From: Acidiparvus fluvialis
GTDB taxonomy: Bacteria; Acidobacteriota; Holophagae; Holophagales; Holophagaceae
Length of the DNA stretch: 24,623 bases
Assembly (NCBI GenBank): GCA_041263285.1
Contig: JBFSVS010000013.1
Location: 1-24,623, forward strand
Direction: 5' to 3'
In this document: piece by piece, positions 13,647-22,216 of the stretch
Layout: each line of letters starts with the position of its first letter
How positions within the stretch are numbered: position 1 is the first letter of the stretch
The notes under the pieces: model-generated
The model's database searches: none
Told to the model about the DNA's origin: nothing
What the model saw: the letters and a program-made list of their open reading frames with translations, nothing else
Position numbers and translations under genes: made by a program

Positions 13647-14272
13647 TCGGGAAGTCGGGCCCATACCTTTAAGAGTCCGAGGGACTTAAGATGGGGAATC
13701 AATTTTTCAACGGGTAATCCCATGACGGTGGCATAACTGCCTTCCACGTTGGTAATAAAGTAGGCCCCTTGTCCTTGAATCGCATAGGCTCCCGCTTTAT
13801 CCATCGGCTCCTCCGTCGATACATACCATCGAATCTCTTCTTCTGACATGGCTCGAAAAGTTACGTGAGCCATGTCATGGATGAGGATGGAACGATCCGC
13901 TCGTCGAAGACAGCAACCGGTGTGAACCTCATGAGTTTGGCCCTGTAAACTTTTCAGCATGGCTATGGCATCCGAGGGATCCCTAGGTTTATTGAGGATC
14001 TTACCCTTGAGGCTCACGGTCGTATCAGCCGCTAAAATCCAAGATTCGACATGATCACGGCTAACATGCTCAGCCTTCGCTTGAGCGAGTCGTTCAACAA
14101 GGGCCTGAGCACCTTCGTTGATAAGAGGAGTTTCGTCAATATGAGGAATGACGACGGTAAATGGAATTCGAAGGGCTTCAAGCCACTGCTTTCGTCGAGG
14201 AGAGCCCGAGGCCAAAATAAGATCCGGTAACACCCCCCAGGTATAGGCAATCACGTATTCTTGTTGGTCCAT
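13643..14272 (-). CDS. maf: Maf-type nucleoside triphosphate pyrophosphatase
   Basis: This is a house-cleaning nucleotide pyrophosphatase, probably of the dTTP/UTP (YhdE-like) subgroup, with 209 residues. Motifs are ASGSPRR near residues 22-28, ADTTVSL near 84 (catalytic Asp region), a KPRDPSDA stretch near 97, and DKAGAYAIQGQGA followed by EGSYATVMGLP near 160-185. I choose the ATG at 14272, which overlaps the lnt stop as TGATG and has AGGA seven bases upstream. The frame stays open further upstream but would run 100 bases into lnt. The N-terminus carries about 15 residues before the usual LILASGSPRR start. It closes a trmH-lnt-maf operon. Confidence 0.9.
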   Translation of the reverse strand: MDQQEYVIAYTWGVLPDLILASGSPRRKQWLEALRIPFTVVIPHIDETPLINEGAQALVERLAQAKAEHVSRDHVESWILAADTTVSLKGKILNKPRDPSDAIAMLKSLQGQTHEVHTGCCLRRADRSILIHDMAHVTFRAMSEEEIRWYVSTEEPMDKAGAYAIQGQGAYFITNVEGSYATVMGLPVEKLIPHLKSLGLLKVWARLPD

Positions 14273-15783
14273 CAGACTTTCCTGATCCAGGCCTGAAGCA
14301 GGCCCCCGAGGGTAATAATCATAAGGGTGGCGTTGAAATAAATCCATGATGCGGGCGTCCACCACGTCGACCACTCAAGACTCTCTACGTGAACCATTTC
14401 GGATTGGGGGCCACTCCAAAGTTTGCTATGGCCATCCGCCCCAAAGATACCCGAAGCTCCCGAGAGTGTAGCCCGAATTAAGGGTCGGCCCATTTCTACT
14501 GCTCGCAACCGAATCTGAGCTGCATGAAGGAAGGTTGCGCCTGTTTTTTCAAACCAAGCGTCATTGGTATGGTTCGTTAGTAGGTCCGGTTGGGTCAAGG
14601 CTACGCCCTCCCTAACGCGGTGGATTAAAAGAGCTTCTGAGCAAAGTAATGGGTGGACCACAAGGGGTTCACGGCTCGCACTCGGAATGATAAATTTACT
14701 TTTTGAGGAGAGGTTACCGGGGATTTGACTTATCCACCCTAAGCGCTGATCGAACCAACGACGGACTCCTTCGGGTCCCGGCATACGTTCGCCAAAAGCC
14801 ATAGGGATTACTTTTGCCTGCACAAACGAAGATCGACCTGGGGCCTCCCCGCGAACTAAATTTTGGTTGCCTCCTTCGGTGCCAAATAGCCAAGCGACGT
14901 TTCGATTTGATGCCTCTGTCTGAAGGCGAAGATTTCGTCCACGATCATCTCGACCCAAAACAGAACTTTCGCCCCAGAGCACAAGAGTGGGACGACCGGG
15001 GTGAGGGAGTTGATACTCTTTTAGGGCTTGATCTGTAAGAGCCCATCCTTTTGATTCCATATCAGGCGATCGATGTCCGGCTGGAAAATTACTTTGAACT
15101 ACCACGATATCGAGCTGTTTCTTCTGTGGGTTCAACGTGGTTCTCTGAGTGAGAAGCCAAGCTCCATGGGTACCTCCAAGAATGACCAGAAAACTTAATG
15201 GACCCAGATAACTTCTCCAACCCCGTTGCAGACCCGACCAAGTGGCCGTTCCCCATAGAAGAGCCGATAAACCTAGAGCACTGAGCCAAGCTGCACTCGT
15301 GGCAGTCCAAGGCACTGAACCTAAAACAGAACCCCACGTCCAAGGATAGACTCGAAATACCCAACCCTCCCACAACATAACACCGAGGCCAATGGCCCAC
15401 GCAGCACTATGAGCCCCTCTTTTTTGATGAATGACCTGAGCCACCTTAACGAGAATCCAAATCCCTAGAGATTCGTAAGCTACGAAGAGAAGGGTAGCAA
15501 AACTGGCAAGGCCAATACTCATCCCCCCCTTGAGGTGCAAGGTGGGAATCATCCAGTGGAATAAGATCAGGAAGCCTACAAAAAGACCAATATAAAGACT
15601 TCGATGTGACCACTGATGTTGAAGAGATTTGAAGATCAAGAAGGGGATTAACCACGCACATATAATTTCCATACTGCCCAGATCCTCAAAAGGAAACATG
15701 AAGGCAAGTAGCATCAGAGCTATCAGACCTAGACCGAGTAAAAACGTTGATATAACTCCGAGAGGCTTAACTTTAGCGGCCAT
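14272..15783 (-). CDS. lnt: Apolipoprotein N-acyltransferase
   Basis: This is the inner-membrane enzyme that adds the third acyl chain to bacterial lipoproteins, 503 residues long. Several N-terminal helices cover about residues 8-215, including the WTWGSVLGS motif near 149. The C-terminal nitrilase-like periplasmic domain follows. The catalytic triad is recognisable: Glu in LWGESSV (usually WPE), Lys in QAKVIPMAFGE (family: K..LVPFGE) and Cys in LLCSEA. The TNHTNDAWF and HAAQIRLRAVEMGRPLIRATLSG segments are typical. A final helix lies near 480-500. It overlaps the end of the methyltransferase gene by 11 bases. Its presence supports a diderm host and lipidation of the predicted lipoprotein cytochrome. 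Confidence 0.9.
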   Translation of the reverse strand: MAAKVKPLGVISTFLLGLGLIALMLLAFMFPFEDLGSMEIICAWLIPFLIFKSLQHQWSHRSLYIGLFVGFLILFHWMIPTLHLKGGMSIGLASFATLLFVAYESLGIWILVKVAQVIHQKRGAHSAAWAIGLGVMLWEGWVFRVYPWTWGSVLGSVPWTATSAAWLSALGLSALLWGTATWSGLQRGWRSYLGPLSFLVILGGTHGAWLLTQRTTLNPQKKQLDIVVVQSNFPAGHRSPDMESKGWALTDQALKEYQLPHPGRPTLVLWGESSVLGRDDRGRNLRLQTEASNRNVAWLFGTEGGNQNLVRGEAPGRSSFVQAKVIPMAFGERMPGPEGVRRWFDQRLGWISQIPGNLSSKSKFIIPSASREPLVVHPLLCSEALLIHRVREGVALTQPDLLTNHTNDAWFEKTGATFLHAAQIRLRAVEMGRPLIRATLSGASGIFGADGHSKLWSGPQSEMVHVESLEWSTWWTPASWIYFNATLMIITLGGLLQAWIRKV

Positions 15784-16549
15784 TTTTTTCTCGTCGGGCT
15801 ACTTCAAAACAGACTAGGCCCAAGGCTACCGCAGCATTTAAACTTTCCACATTCTGAATGGGAATGGAAACCCTTTGAACATGAGGGGGAAGGGTGACCC
15901 CTTGCCATCCGTGACCTTCATTACCCACAAGGAGTCTCAAAGGTTTTTTGAGGGGTGCTTGATCCAAAGGGGTAGCGGAGGGTGAGCCGTCCAAGGCGAT
16001 CCAAGCTCCTGCGTCTTGGGGGACCTTGGTACAACGTCGAAACGATATTAAGAAAGAAGCCCCCATGGATCCCCGAATAGCCTTGGGGGAAAACGGGTCC
16101 GCAGTACCGGGTCCTAAAAGAATTTCCTGACATCCAAAAGCAAGCGCACTGCGACTGATCGCCCCTAGATTACCGGGATCTTGAATTCCCCAAGCTCCCA
16201 CCACAAACGATCCGAAGGGTTCTGTCGATTCAGGCTCGAGGGTCACCACTAAAGCATGGTTTGGTGGTGAGGCCATGCCAGTTAATTCACGCATGCAGGT
16301 ATCACTGAGACAAAGACCTGAAAGTGAGAGTTCGGATTGAAGGGGATGATCCACCGACCCCTCTAATTGAATCCATTGTGAGGCCTTGAGGCGCCGAGCT
16401 CCCGGATGATGTTGCGCATCTTTCCAAGCCTGAATCAAGGTGTCCCCAATGATCAGTGTTTTTTTCCTCTGAGCCCCTGCCAGGGAGATTTCGCTCAAGA
16501 GAGTTCTAAAAATATCGTTACTTTTGCTCTGAATGATGTGCATTCTCAT
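15773..16549 (-). CDS. SpoU/TrmH-family RNA 2'-O-methyltransferase
   Basis: This is a SPOUT-fold RNA ribose methyltransferase of 258 residues. The N-terminal ~100 residues form the L7Ae-like substrate-binding domain. The SPOUT domain shows motif 1 (QDPGNLGAISRSALAFG near 122-138), motif 2 (LLVGNEGHG near 208-216) and motif 3 (VSIPIQNVESLNAAVA near 228-243), which together form the knotted SAM site. Family members methylate 23S rRNA or tRNA; the exact target cannot be read from sequence. It is the first gene of the minus-strand trio with lnt and maf and is divergent from the OPT transporter, 92 bases apart. Confidence 0.88.
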   Translation of the reverse strand: MRMHIIQSKSNDIFRTLLSEISLAGAQRKKTLIIGDTLIQAWKDAQHHPGARRLKASQWIQLEGSVDHPLQSELSLSGLCLSDTCMRELTGMASPPNHALVVTLEPESTEPFGSFVVGAWGIQDPGNLGAISRSALAFGCQEILLGPGTADPFSPKAIRGSMGASFLISFRRCTKVPQDAGAWIALDGSPSATPLDQAPLKKPLRLLVGNEGHGWQGVTLPPHVQRVSIPIQNVESLNAAVALGLVCFEVARREKNGR

Positions 16550-16641
16550 AATTTAGTTTCGCATTACCCCTTAAACTTCCCAAACACGATCCTTTTTGGG
16601 CTAGTCTGCTTAATATATCCCATGATTTCAAGGAGGTCTTC
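16550..16641. promoter_or_regulatory. Divergent promoter region between the methyltransferase and OPT genes
   Basis: This 92-base A/T-rich gap must hold the promoters for both directions. On the plus strand TAATAT at 16611-16616 is a possible -10 box for the transporter, with no convincing -35. I see no inverted repeat of note. Confidence 0.3.
16630..16636 (+). promoter_or_regulatory. Strong ribosome binding site of the OPT transporter
   Basis: AAGGAGG lies five bases before the ATG at 16642, the longest anti-Shine-Dalgarno match seen in the window. Confidence 0.65.
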
Positions 16642-18693
16642 ATGTCTAAAGCCGACGGAATAAAGCCCTATATCCCTTCTGAAGCCCACGTTGCAGAATT
16701 TACCCCTAAGGCCGTTCTGTTTGGTTCGATCTTCGGAATTATCTTTGGGGCGTCAACCGTCTATCTTGCTCTTCGTGCCGGTTTGACCGTAAGTGCCTCT
16801 ATTCCCATTGCCGTGGTGGCCATTAGCCTTTTAAAACGCTTTGGTGGGAGTACTATTTTAGAAAATAATCTTGTTCAAACGATTGGAAGTGCCGGTGAAA
16901 GTATTGCAGCAGGGGTGGTCTTCACCCTTCCAGGTTTTCTCTTTTTGTCGACGACGAGCAAGGGGGAAAGCTTTTTCACATACTGGACCATTTTTACTCT
17001 TGCGCTTTTAGGCGGCATTCTTGGAACGCTGATGATGATTCCCCTTCGTCGAGCGCTGATTGTAAATGAGCATAAAGAACTACCCTATCCTGAGGGCACC
17101 GCTTGTGCCTCGGTCTTGATTGCGGGTGAAAAGGGTGGAAACTTGGCAAAAAAAGCTTATACAGGCCTTGCTTTTGGTATTGTCTATGCCCTCCTGCAAT
17201 TAGTCTTTAAGGTGATTGCCGAAACCCCTACATGGGTTTCTAATATGAAAAGTAAAATCTTTCCTGCGGCAACGGTGAATGCCAACATTACCCCAGAATA
17301 TTTAGGCGTTGGCTATATTATCGGTATTCGTAATTCAGGTCTTTTGGTCGCCGGCGGTGTCCTAGCTTGGTTAGGTATGATCCCTCTTCTAGCAACGTTG
17401 GTCCCAGAACCTCAAATCGCTCTTCAACTAGTCAAGCTAGGCTATCTGAAAGACCTAGCCCTCAATGGAGCCTACGGATGGGACGCCACAACTCAAACCT
17501 TTAGTCAACTCAATCGCGCCCTTTATTTTGCCTATGTGCGTCAAATTGGAGCCGGTATGGTGGCCGCGGGGGGTTTCATAACACTTCTAAAAACCATCCC
17601 CACGATCATCAGCGCTTTCAAGGGAGCCCTGGGGTCCATGAGAAATAAAGATAGCCAAGCACAAACTCAACGCATTGATCAAGATCTGCCGATCTCAGTC
17701 GTTATCTTTGGCTCGCTCGCCCTGATCCTTATTGTGGCGTTTTTACCTTTTATCCCCGGAGAGGGTCTTGCGAGTAAGTTACTCCTCGGGCTTCTGATGA
17801 TTGTATTTGGATTTTTCTTTGTCACTGTAAGTAGTCGTATCGTTGGTATTATCGGTTCCAGTTCCAATCCCATTAGTGGAATGACCATTGCGGCGCTGAT
17901 GTCCACCTGTTTGATTTTTGTAGCCCTCGGATGGACTGCCGATGTTTATCAACCCATGGCACTTTGCGTCGGGGGTATCGTGTGTATCGCCGCTGCCAAT
18001 GCGGGAGCCACCTCTCAAGATCTCAAGACAGGTTACCTGGTTGGAGCCACCCCTCGTCATCAGCAAGTGGGATTAATGATTGGAGCTTTGGCTGCTGCGT
18101 TAGTCATCGGCTGGACCGTTCAAGTCTTAGATAATCCTCAGGCTGATCCCGTGACGGGTCAAATCGTTCATATGATTGGGGGCGAACGCTTTCCTGCCCC
18201 TCAAGGAACTTTAATGGCTACTCTCATCAAAGGCTTACTCGCTGCCAGTTTAGATTGGCAATTTGTGCTCGTGGGGGTTGCCGTTGCAATCACAATGGAA
18301 CTTTGTGGCGTCCGGGCCTTGGCTTTTGCCGTCGGAGCTTATCTCCCTCTGTCTACGACTCTCCCTATTTTTTGTGGGGGCGTGATCCGTCATTTCGCAA
18401 GCGCTAAAAACGGAAGCGCATCGGATGGTCATGGTGGTGAAGAAGAACTAGGTCCCGGTAATTTATTTTCAACCGGTCTGATTGCCGGAGGAGCCCTAGC
18501 GGGAATTTTTGTCGCTATTTTGACAGCCAGTTCTGATAAGGTCGTCTCTTTAGGATCCTTACTCACTACCCTAAATTTAGAAAGAGCCATTGAGCATTAT
18601 CTTGGCGCCACGGGTTACGATCTTCTGGGTGTTCTAGCTTTTGCCCTCATGGGTTTAACGCTCTATAGGGTAGCCACTCAACCCTCTGATTAA
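16642..18693 (+). CDS. OPT-family oligopeptide/metal-chelate transporter
   Basis: This is an inner-membrane transporter of the oligopeptide transporter (OPT) superfamily, 683 residues with roughly 15-16 helices. It begins with the typical PEFTPKAV-like start (EFTPKAVLFGSIFG near 19-32) and an ASTVYLALRAGLTVSASIP segment near 37-55. ENNLVQTIGSAGESIAAGVVF (near 74-94) and the ELPYPEGTACA motif near 146-156 follow, as do the SSSNPISGM (near 410) and CGVRALAFAVGAYLPLSTTLPIF (near 553-575) segments. These are hallmarks of the bacterial OPT branch. Substrate (short peptides or metal chelates) cannot be decided. It appears monocistronic and convergent with tdh, ten bases from its stop. Confidence 0.9.
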   Translation: MSKADGIKPYIPSEAHVAEFTPKAVLFGSIFGIIFGASTVYLALRAGLTVSASIPIAVVAISLLKRFGGSTILENNLVQTIGSAGESIAAGVVFTLPGFLFLSTTSKGESFFTYWTIFTLALLGGILGTLMMIPLRRALIVNEHKELPYPEGTACASVLIAGEKGGNLAKKAYTGLAFGIVYALLQLVFKVIAETPTWVSNMKSKIFPAATVNANITPEYLGVGYIIGIRNSGLLVAGGVLAWLGMIPLLATLVPEPQIALQLVKLGYLKDLALNGAYGWDATTQTFSQLNRALYFAYVRQIGAGMVAAGGFITLLKTIPTIISAFKGALGSMRNKDSQAQTQRIDQDLPISVVIFGSLALILIVAFLPFIPGEGLASKLLLGLLMIVFGFFFVTVSSRIVGIIGSSSNPISGMTIAALMSTCLIFVALGWTADVYQPMALCVGGIVCIAAANAGATSQDLKTGYLVGATPRHQQVGLMIGALAAALVIGWTVQVLDNPQADPVTGQIVHMIGGERFPAPQGTLMATLIKGLLAASLDWQFVLVGVAVAITMELCGVRALAFAVGAYLPLSTTLPIFCGGVIRHFASAKNGSASDGHGGEEELGPGNLFSTGLIAGGALAGIFVAILTASSDKVVSLGSLLTTLNLERAIEHYLGATGYDLLGVLAFALMGLTLYRVATQPSD

Positions 18694-18703
18694 AAAACTT
18701 AAA

Positions 18704-19642
18704 CTAGGCCAGCGATCGAACACCTTGAAGCATCTCGTCTACGAGGCTTGATAGCGTAAACTTAGGTTTCCAGCCCCAATCCCTTCGAGCAACGTGATCG
18801 TCGATTTGTCGTGGCCAAGAGTCCGCAATTGCCTGACGGAAATCAGGTTTGTAGCAGATTGAAAATTCGGGCAATCGCTCTCGAATTGCCTCCGCTAATT
18901 CCTTGGGGGTGAAACTCATCGCCGTGAGATTGTATGCATGCCTGATTGTTATCTGTGAAGCAGGGGCATCCATCAGCTCTTGGATGGCTCTCACGGCATC
19001 CGGCATATACATCATGGGAAGACGCGTATCTTCTGAAAGGAAACAAGTGTAGGGCCGATTCGCTATTGCGGCGTGAAAAATATCGACTGCATAATCCGTG
19101 GTTCCTCCACCCGGTGGGGTCTTCCAGCTGATGAGGCCGGGAAAACGTAAGCTGCGAACATCCACACCATGATGCTGGTGGTACCAAGCGCACCAACTTT
19201 CTCCAGCGACCTTCGAGATGCCGTAGACAGATGTTGGATCCATACGGCAGTCTTGCGGGGCTGGATGAGGGGCCGAGGGTCCAAAGGCGGCCATCGAGCT
19301 TGGCCAAAAAACCCTAATCCTTTTCTCTTTCGCAATCTCTAGAACATTGAGGAGACTTTTGAGGTTGAGTTCCCATGCCCACTTGGGATTTTGTTCAGCC
19401 TTGGCTGATAAGGCAGCAGCGAGATGGTAAATTTCTTGGATCTTATGTTGCTCCACGATTTGTTGAAGTTGTTGTAAATCAAGAACATCGAAAGCCTCAT
19501 GGGTAAGGGATTCCCCAAGACTATGAGACTTTAGATCGGCCGTGACCACTTGAGCAACCCCCCATTTCCGGACCAACGCCTGGGTTAGATCCGTTCCGAT
19601 TTGCCCCAAGGCGCCAATGACGAGGATTTTTTTAAGAGACAT
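18704..19642 (-). CDS. tdh: SDR-type L-threonine 3-dehydrogenase (NAD-dependent epimerase family)
   Basis: This is an extended short-chain dehydrogenase of 312 residues. The Rossmann motif is GALGQIG (residues 10-16) and the catalytic residues are Tyr140 and Lys144 (YGISK). The SSMAAFGP and GLISW-PPGGGTTDYAVDIF segments (near 115-190) are characteristic of the SDR-type (UDP-galactose-epimerase-like) threonine dehydrogenase, not the zinc MDR type of E. coli. It would oxidise threonine to 2-amino-3-ketobutyrate. The start lies six bases after the kbl stop, and kbl uses exactly that product, which supports the assignment strongly. Confidence 0.88.
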   Translation of the reverse strand: MSLKKILVIGALGQIGTDLTQALVRKWGVAQVVTADLKSHSLGESLTHEAFDVLDLQQLQQIVEQHKIQEIYHLAAALSAKAEQNPKWAWELNLKSLLNVLEIAKEKRIRVFWPSSMAAFGPSAPHPAPQDCRMDPTSVYGISKVAGESWCAWYHQHHGVDVRSLRFPGLISWKTPPGGGTTDYAVDIFHAAIANRPYTCFLSEDTRLPMMYMPDAVRAIQELMDAPASQITIRHAYNLTAMSFTPKELAEAIRERLPEFSICYKPDFRQAIADSWPRQIDDHVARRDWGWKPKFTLSSLVDEMLQGVRSLA

Positions 19643-19648
19643 AGATGA

Positions 19649-20860
19649 TTAGGATATAACACCTAGCTCGCGCCCGGCCTGCCCAAAAGCTGCTATCGCT
19701 TTTTCAAGATCCGCTTGACTATGGGCGGCACTCATTTGAACCCGGATTCTCGCTTGACCCTGAGGAACGACAGGAAAGAAGAAACCGATGACATAAATAC
19801 CCAATTCTAAAAGACGAGAGGCCAAGGCTTGGGTTTTAACCGCGTCATAAACCATAATGGGAATAATAGGGTGCTCCCCTGGTTTAATTTCAAAACCTTG
19901 GGCTTGGATCGCCTGTCTAAAAAATCGGGTATTGGCCATCAATCGATTCCGAAGATCAGTTGAAGTCTGGATCATGTCAAGAACCTTAAGGGAGGCTCCT
20001 ACGATGCTTGGGGCCAGGGTGTTAGAGAATAAATAGGGTCTTGAACGTTGACGTAAAAGCTGAATGACTTCAGACCGTCCACTAGTAAATCCCCCTGACG
20101 CTCCACCCATGGCTTTCCCCAGGGTACCGGTGATGAGATCAATCTTGCCCAAGACCCCCCTAAATTCATGAGTTCCTCGACCCGTGTCGCCCATGAAGCC
20201 CGTGGCGTGACATTCGTCTATCCCCAGTAATGCGTCGAATTCATCACAGATTTTTCTGAGGACATCTAATTGGGCAATCGTACCATCCATCGAGAAAACC
20301 CCGTCGGTAAAGACCAAGATAAAACGAGCACCATGGCGTCGTGCTTCTTCACAGCAAAGTCGGGCATCGGCCATATCATTGTGACGATAGCGATAACGCT
20401 TAGCTTTGCTGAGTCGAATTCCATCAATAATGGACGCATGATTAAACTCGTCGCTCACGATCGCATCCATCTCTCCCATCAGAGGTTCAAAAAGACCTCC
20501 GTTGGCATCAAAAGCAGCAGCGTAAAGAATGGTATCCTCCGTCCCAAGAAACTGCGATAAACGAGCTTCGAGAGTTTTGTGGAGATCTTGGGTCCCGCAG
20601 ATAAAGCGAACGGAACTGAGACCAAAACCATGGGTCGACAGGGCCTCCTGCGCCGCTTTGACCACTTCGGGGTGAGCCGATAATCCTAGGTAATTATTGG
20701 CACAAAAATTTAAGACGGTTTGAGGTCCATTGATGGTTTGTACCTTGATTTGGGCTTGTTGAGCTGAGGTAATAATCCGTTCTTTTTTTAAGAGACCTGA
20801 TGCTTCAATACTTTTTAATTCATTTCGAATATGACTATAAAAAGAACTCGCTTCAGTCAT
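19649..20860 (-). CDS. kbl: Glycine C-acetyltransferase (2-amino-3-ketobutyrate CoA ligase)
   Basis: This is a PLP-dependent alpha-oxoamine synthase that cleaves 2-amino-3-ketobutyrate with CoA to glycine and acetyl-CoA in the cytoplasm. At 403 residues it is the family length. The PLP lysine is Lys249 in TGTLGKAMGG. Further motifs are NFCANNYLGLSAHP (near 51-64), FICGTQDLHK (near 86-95), SDEFNHASIIDGIRL (near 136-150), DGVFSMDG (near 186-193) and DECHATGFMG (near 215-224). It starts two bases after the ftsZ stop with no clear ribosome binding site, so translation is probably coupled to ftsZ. Confidence 0.93.
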   Translation of the reverse strand: MTEASSFYSHIRNELKSIEASGLLKKERIITSAQQAQIKVQTINGPQTVLNFCANNYLGLSAHPEVVKAAQEALSTHGFGLSSVRFICGTQDLHKTLEARLSQFLGTEDTILYAAAFDANGGLFEPLMGEMDAIVSDEFNHASIIDGIRLSKAKRYRYRHNDMADARLCCEEARRHGARFILVFTDGVFSMDGTIAQLDVLRKICDEFDALLGIDECHATGFMGDTGRGTHEFRGVLGKIDLITGTLGKAMGGASGGFTSGRSEVIQLLRQRSRPYLFSNTLAPSIVGASLKVLDMIQTSTDLRNRLMANTRFFRQAIQAQGFEIKPGEHPIIPIMVYDAVKTQALASRLLELGIYVIGFFFPVVPQGQARIRVQMSAAHSQADLEKAIAAFGQAGRELGVIS

Positions 20861-20862
20861 AT

Positions 20863-22200
20863 CTAGTCAAGAGGGAGCTGGCCGGGCTTGTTGCGAAGAA
20901 TGGCAGGGATTTCTAAATCGAGATCGCCATGAACTTCACCGCTTGAAGTGGGAGCGAGGGTGGGGAAAGGGTCCAGGCGTCGGGGCATCCGAGAGGACTG
21001 AGTCGGTTCGTCGCCTGTGGGTTCTGTTTGGGCTTGGGTATGTCCATAGACCGGACCTGAATCGGGGATAATTTGCGTAACTGGAGCGGTTGGAGGCATG
21101 GGAACGAAAGGAAGCGTATTGGATGAAGCGCGAGGGACGGCCCTCGAAGTGACAAGGGAACTGCTTCGAGGAGATCCAAAAGCGGGAAGTTGACGCGTGG
21201 TGCGACCATCAAAAACCGGTACCTCTTGGGCCTCATCAAATCCGCTCGCTAGAACCGTGATTTGGACTTCATCCTGAAATTGAGGGGCTTCCACTTGGCA
21301 GAGTTTTACTTCGGATTGCCCAGCATAGTGTTCTTGAAGGTAGGTCATGGCATCTTCAACTTTAGAAAATTGATGATGAGCCCAGTTAGCCATCATGCTG
21401 ACGATTACTTTGCGAGCGGAACCATTTTGAGATCGTTCCAAGAGAGGACAAGCCAGTGCTTGCTGGAGGGCATCGAGAATGCCGTTTTCCCCCCTACCGG
21501 TTCCGGTTCCAATGAGTGCCTCACCTCCATTACGGAGCACATTTTCAACATCGGCAAAATCTCCATTGAGATCGCCTGGATACAAGATAAGATCTGCAAT
21601 CCCTCGAACTCCTTGGATCAAAACGCTATCGGCCGTTCGAAAGACTTCTTTTTGGGTAGCGCCTTGAGGGCACAGAGATTTGAGACGTTCATTGCTCACG
21701 GCAATCACGGTATCCGCCACGCTTCTTAATTTCTCAAGACCTTTATGAGCTTTATCAATTTTTGATTTGCCTTCCCAAGCAAAAGGAGTCAGGACCACAG
21801 CGACGGTCAGTGCATTTAATTCTTTGGCATAATTAGCGACCACGGGTGCCGCGCCCGTTCCTGTGCCGCCGCCCATACCCGCGGTGATAAATATCATGTC
21901 CGATCCCTCGAGCTGTTTTAAGATTTCATCTCGACTCTCCTCGGCCGCTACATAACCCCGGTCTGAATTTCCACCGGCTCCTAAACCGCGCATCGAACTT
22001 GGGCCCAAGATAATTTGATGGGGCGCTTGGCACATGGATAAACTCTGTTGGTCGGTATTCATGGCGATGAATTCAACACCCGAAACGCCACTCTCAATCA
22101 TGCGATTAACGGCATTACATCCCGCACCGCCCACGCCCACAACTTTGATACGTGCACCTGGAATGGGCTCGGGATGTGGGAGAAAGGGAGTTTCCATCAT
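20863..22200 (-). CDS. ftsZ: Cell division GTPase FtsZ
   Basis: This is the tubulin-like GTPase forming the Z-ring. Starting at the ATG at 22200, which has AAAGGA correctly spaced, it has 445 residues; the frame continues 21 codons upstream but would overlap ftsA. The nucleotide-binding domain begins KVVGVGGAGCNAVNRM (near 19-34). The tubulin signature GGGTGTGAAP is near 110-119, and SNERL (169-173) and the T7 loop GDFADV (213-218) with its catalytic aspartates are intact. The GTPase and C-terminal domains end near 320. A Pro/Ser/Thr-rich linker of about 100 residues follows, and the C-terminal peptide LEIPAILRNK is the binding site for FtsA and other partners. It lies 16 bases after ftsA. 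Confidence 0.97.
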   Translation of the reverse strand: MMETPFLPHPEPIPGARIKVVGVGGAGCNAVNRMIESGVSGVEFIAMNTDQQSLSMCQAPHQIILGPSSMRGLGAGGNSDRGYVAAEESRDEILKQLEGSDMIFITAGMGGGTGTGAAPVVANYAKELNALTVAVVLTPFAWEGKSKIDKAHKGLEKLRSVADTVIAVSNERLKSLCPQGATQKEVFRTADSVLIQGVRGIADLILYPGDLNGDFADVENVLRNGGEALIGTGTGRGENGILDALQQALACPLLERSQNGSARKVIVSMMANWAHHQFSKVEDAMTYLQEHYAGQSEVKLCQVEAPQFQDEVQITVLASGFDEAQEVPVFDGRTTRQLPAFGSPRSSSLVTSRAVPRASSNTLPFVPMPPTAPVTQIIPDSGPVYGHTQAQTEPTGDEPTQSSRMPRRLDPFPTLAPTSSGEVHGDLDLEIPAILRNKPGQLPLD

Positions 22201-22207
22201 AAAGATT

Positions 22208-22213
22208 TCCTTT
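22208..22213 (-). promoter_or_regulatory. Ribosome binding site deciding the ftsZ start
   Basis: On the minus strand AAAGGA lies about seven bases before the ATG at 22200. It excludes the upstream start at 22263, which would overlap the ftsA coding region. Confidence 0.6.
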
Positions 22214-22216
22214 AGG

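Noticed and set aside
14273..14374. Longer Maf start adding 34 residues
   Set aside because: It would overlap lnt by about 100 bases. The ATG in the TGATG junction with AGGA upstream is the better start and matches the family N-terminus.
21262..21729. 155-residue open frame on the plus strand opposite ftsZ
   Set aside because: It is antisense to the conserved FtsZ coding sequence, and no ribosome binding site or domain supports it.
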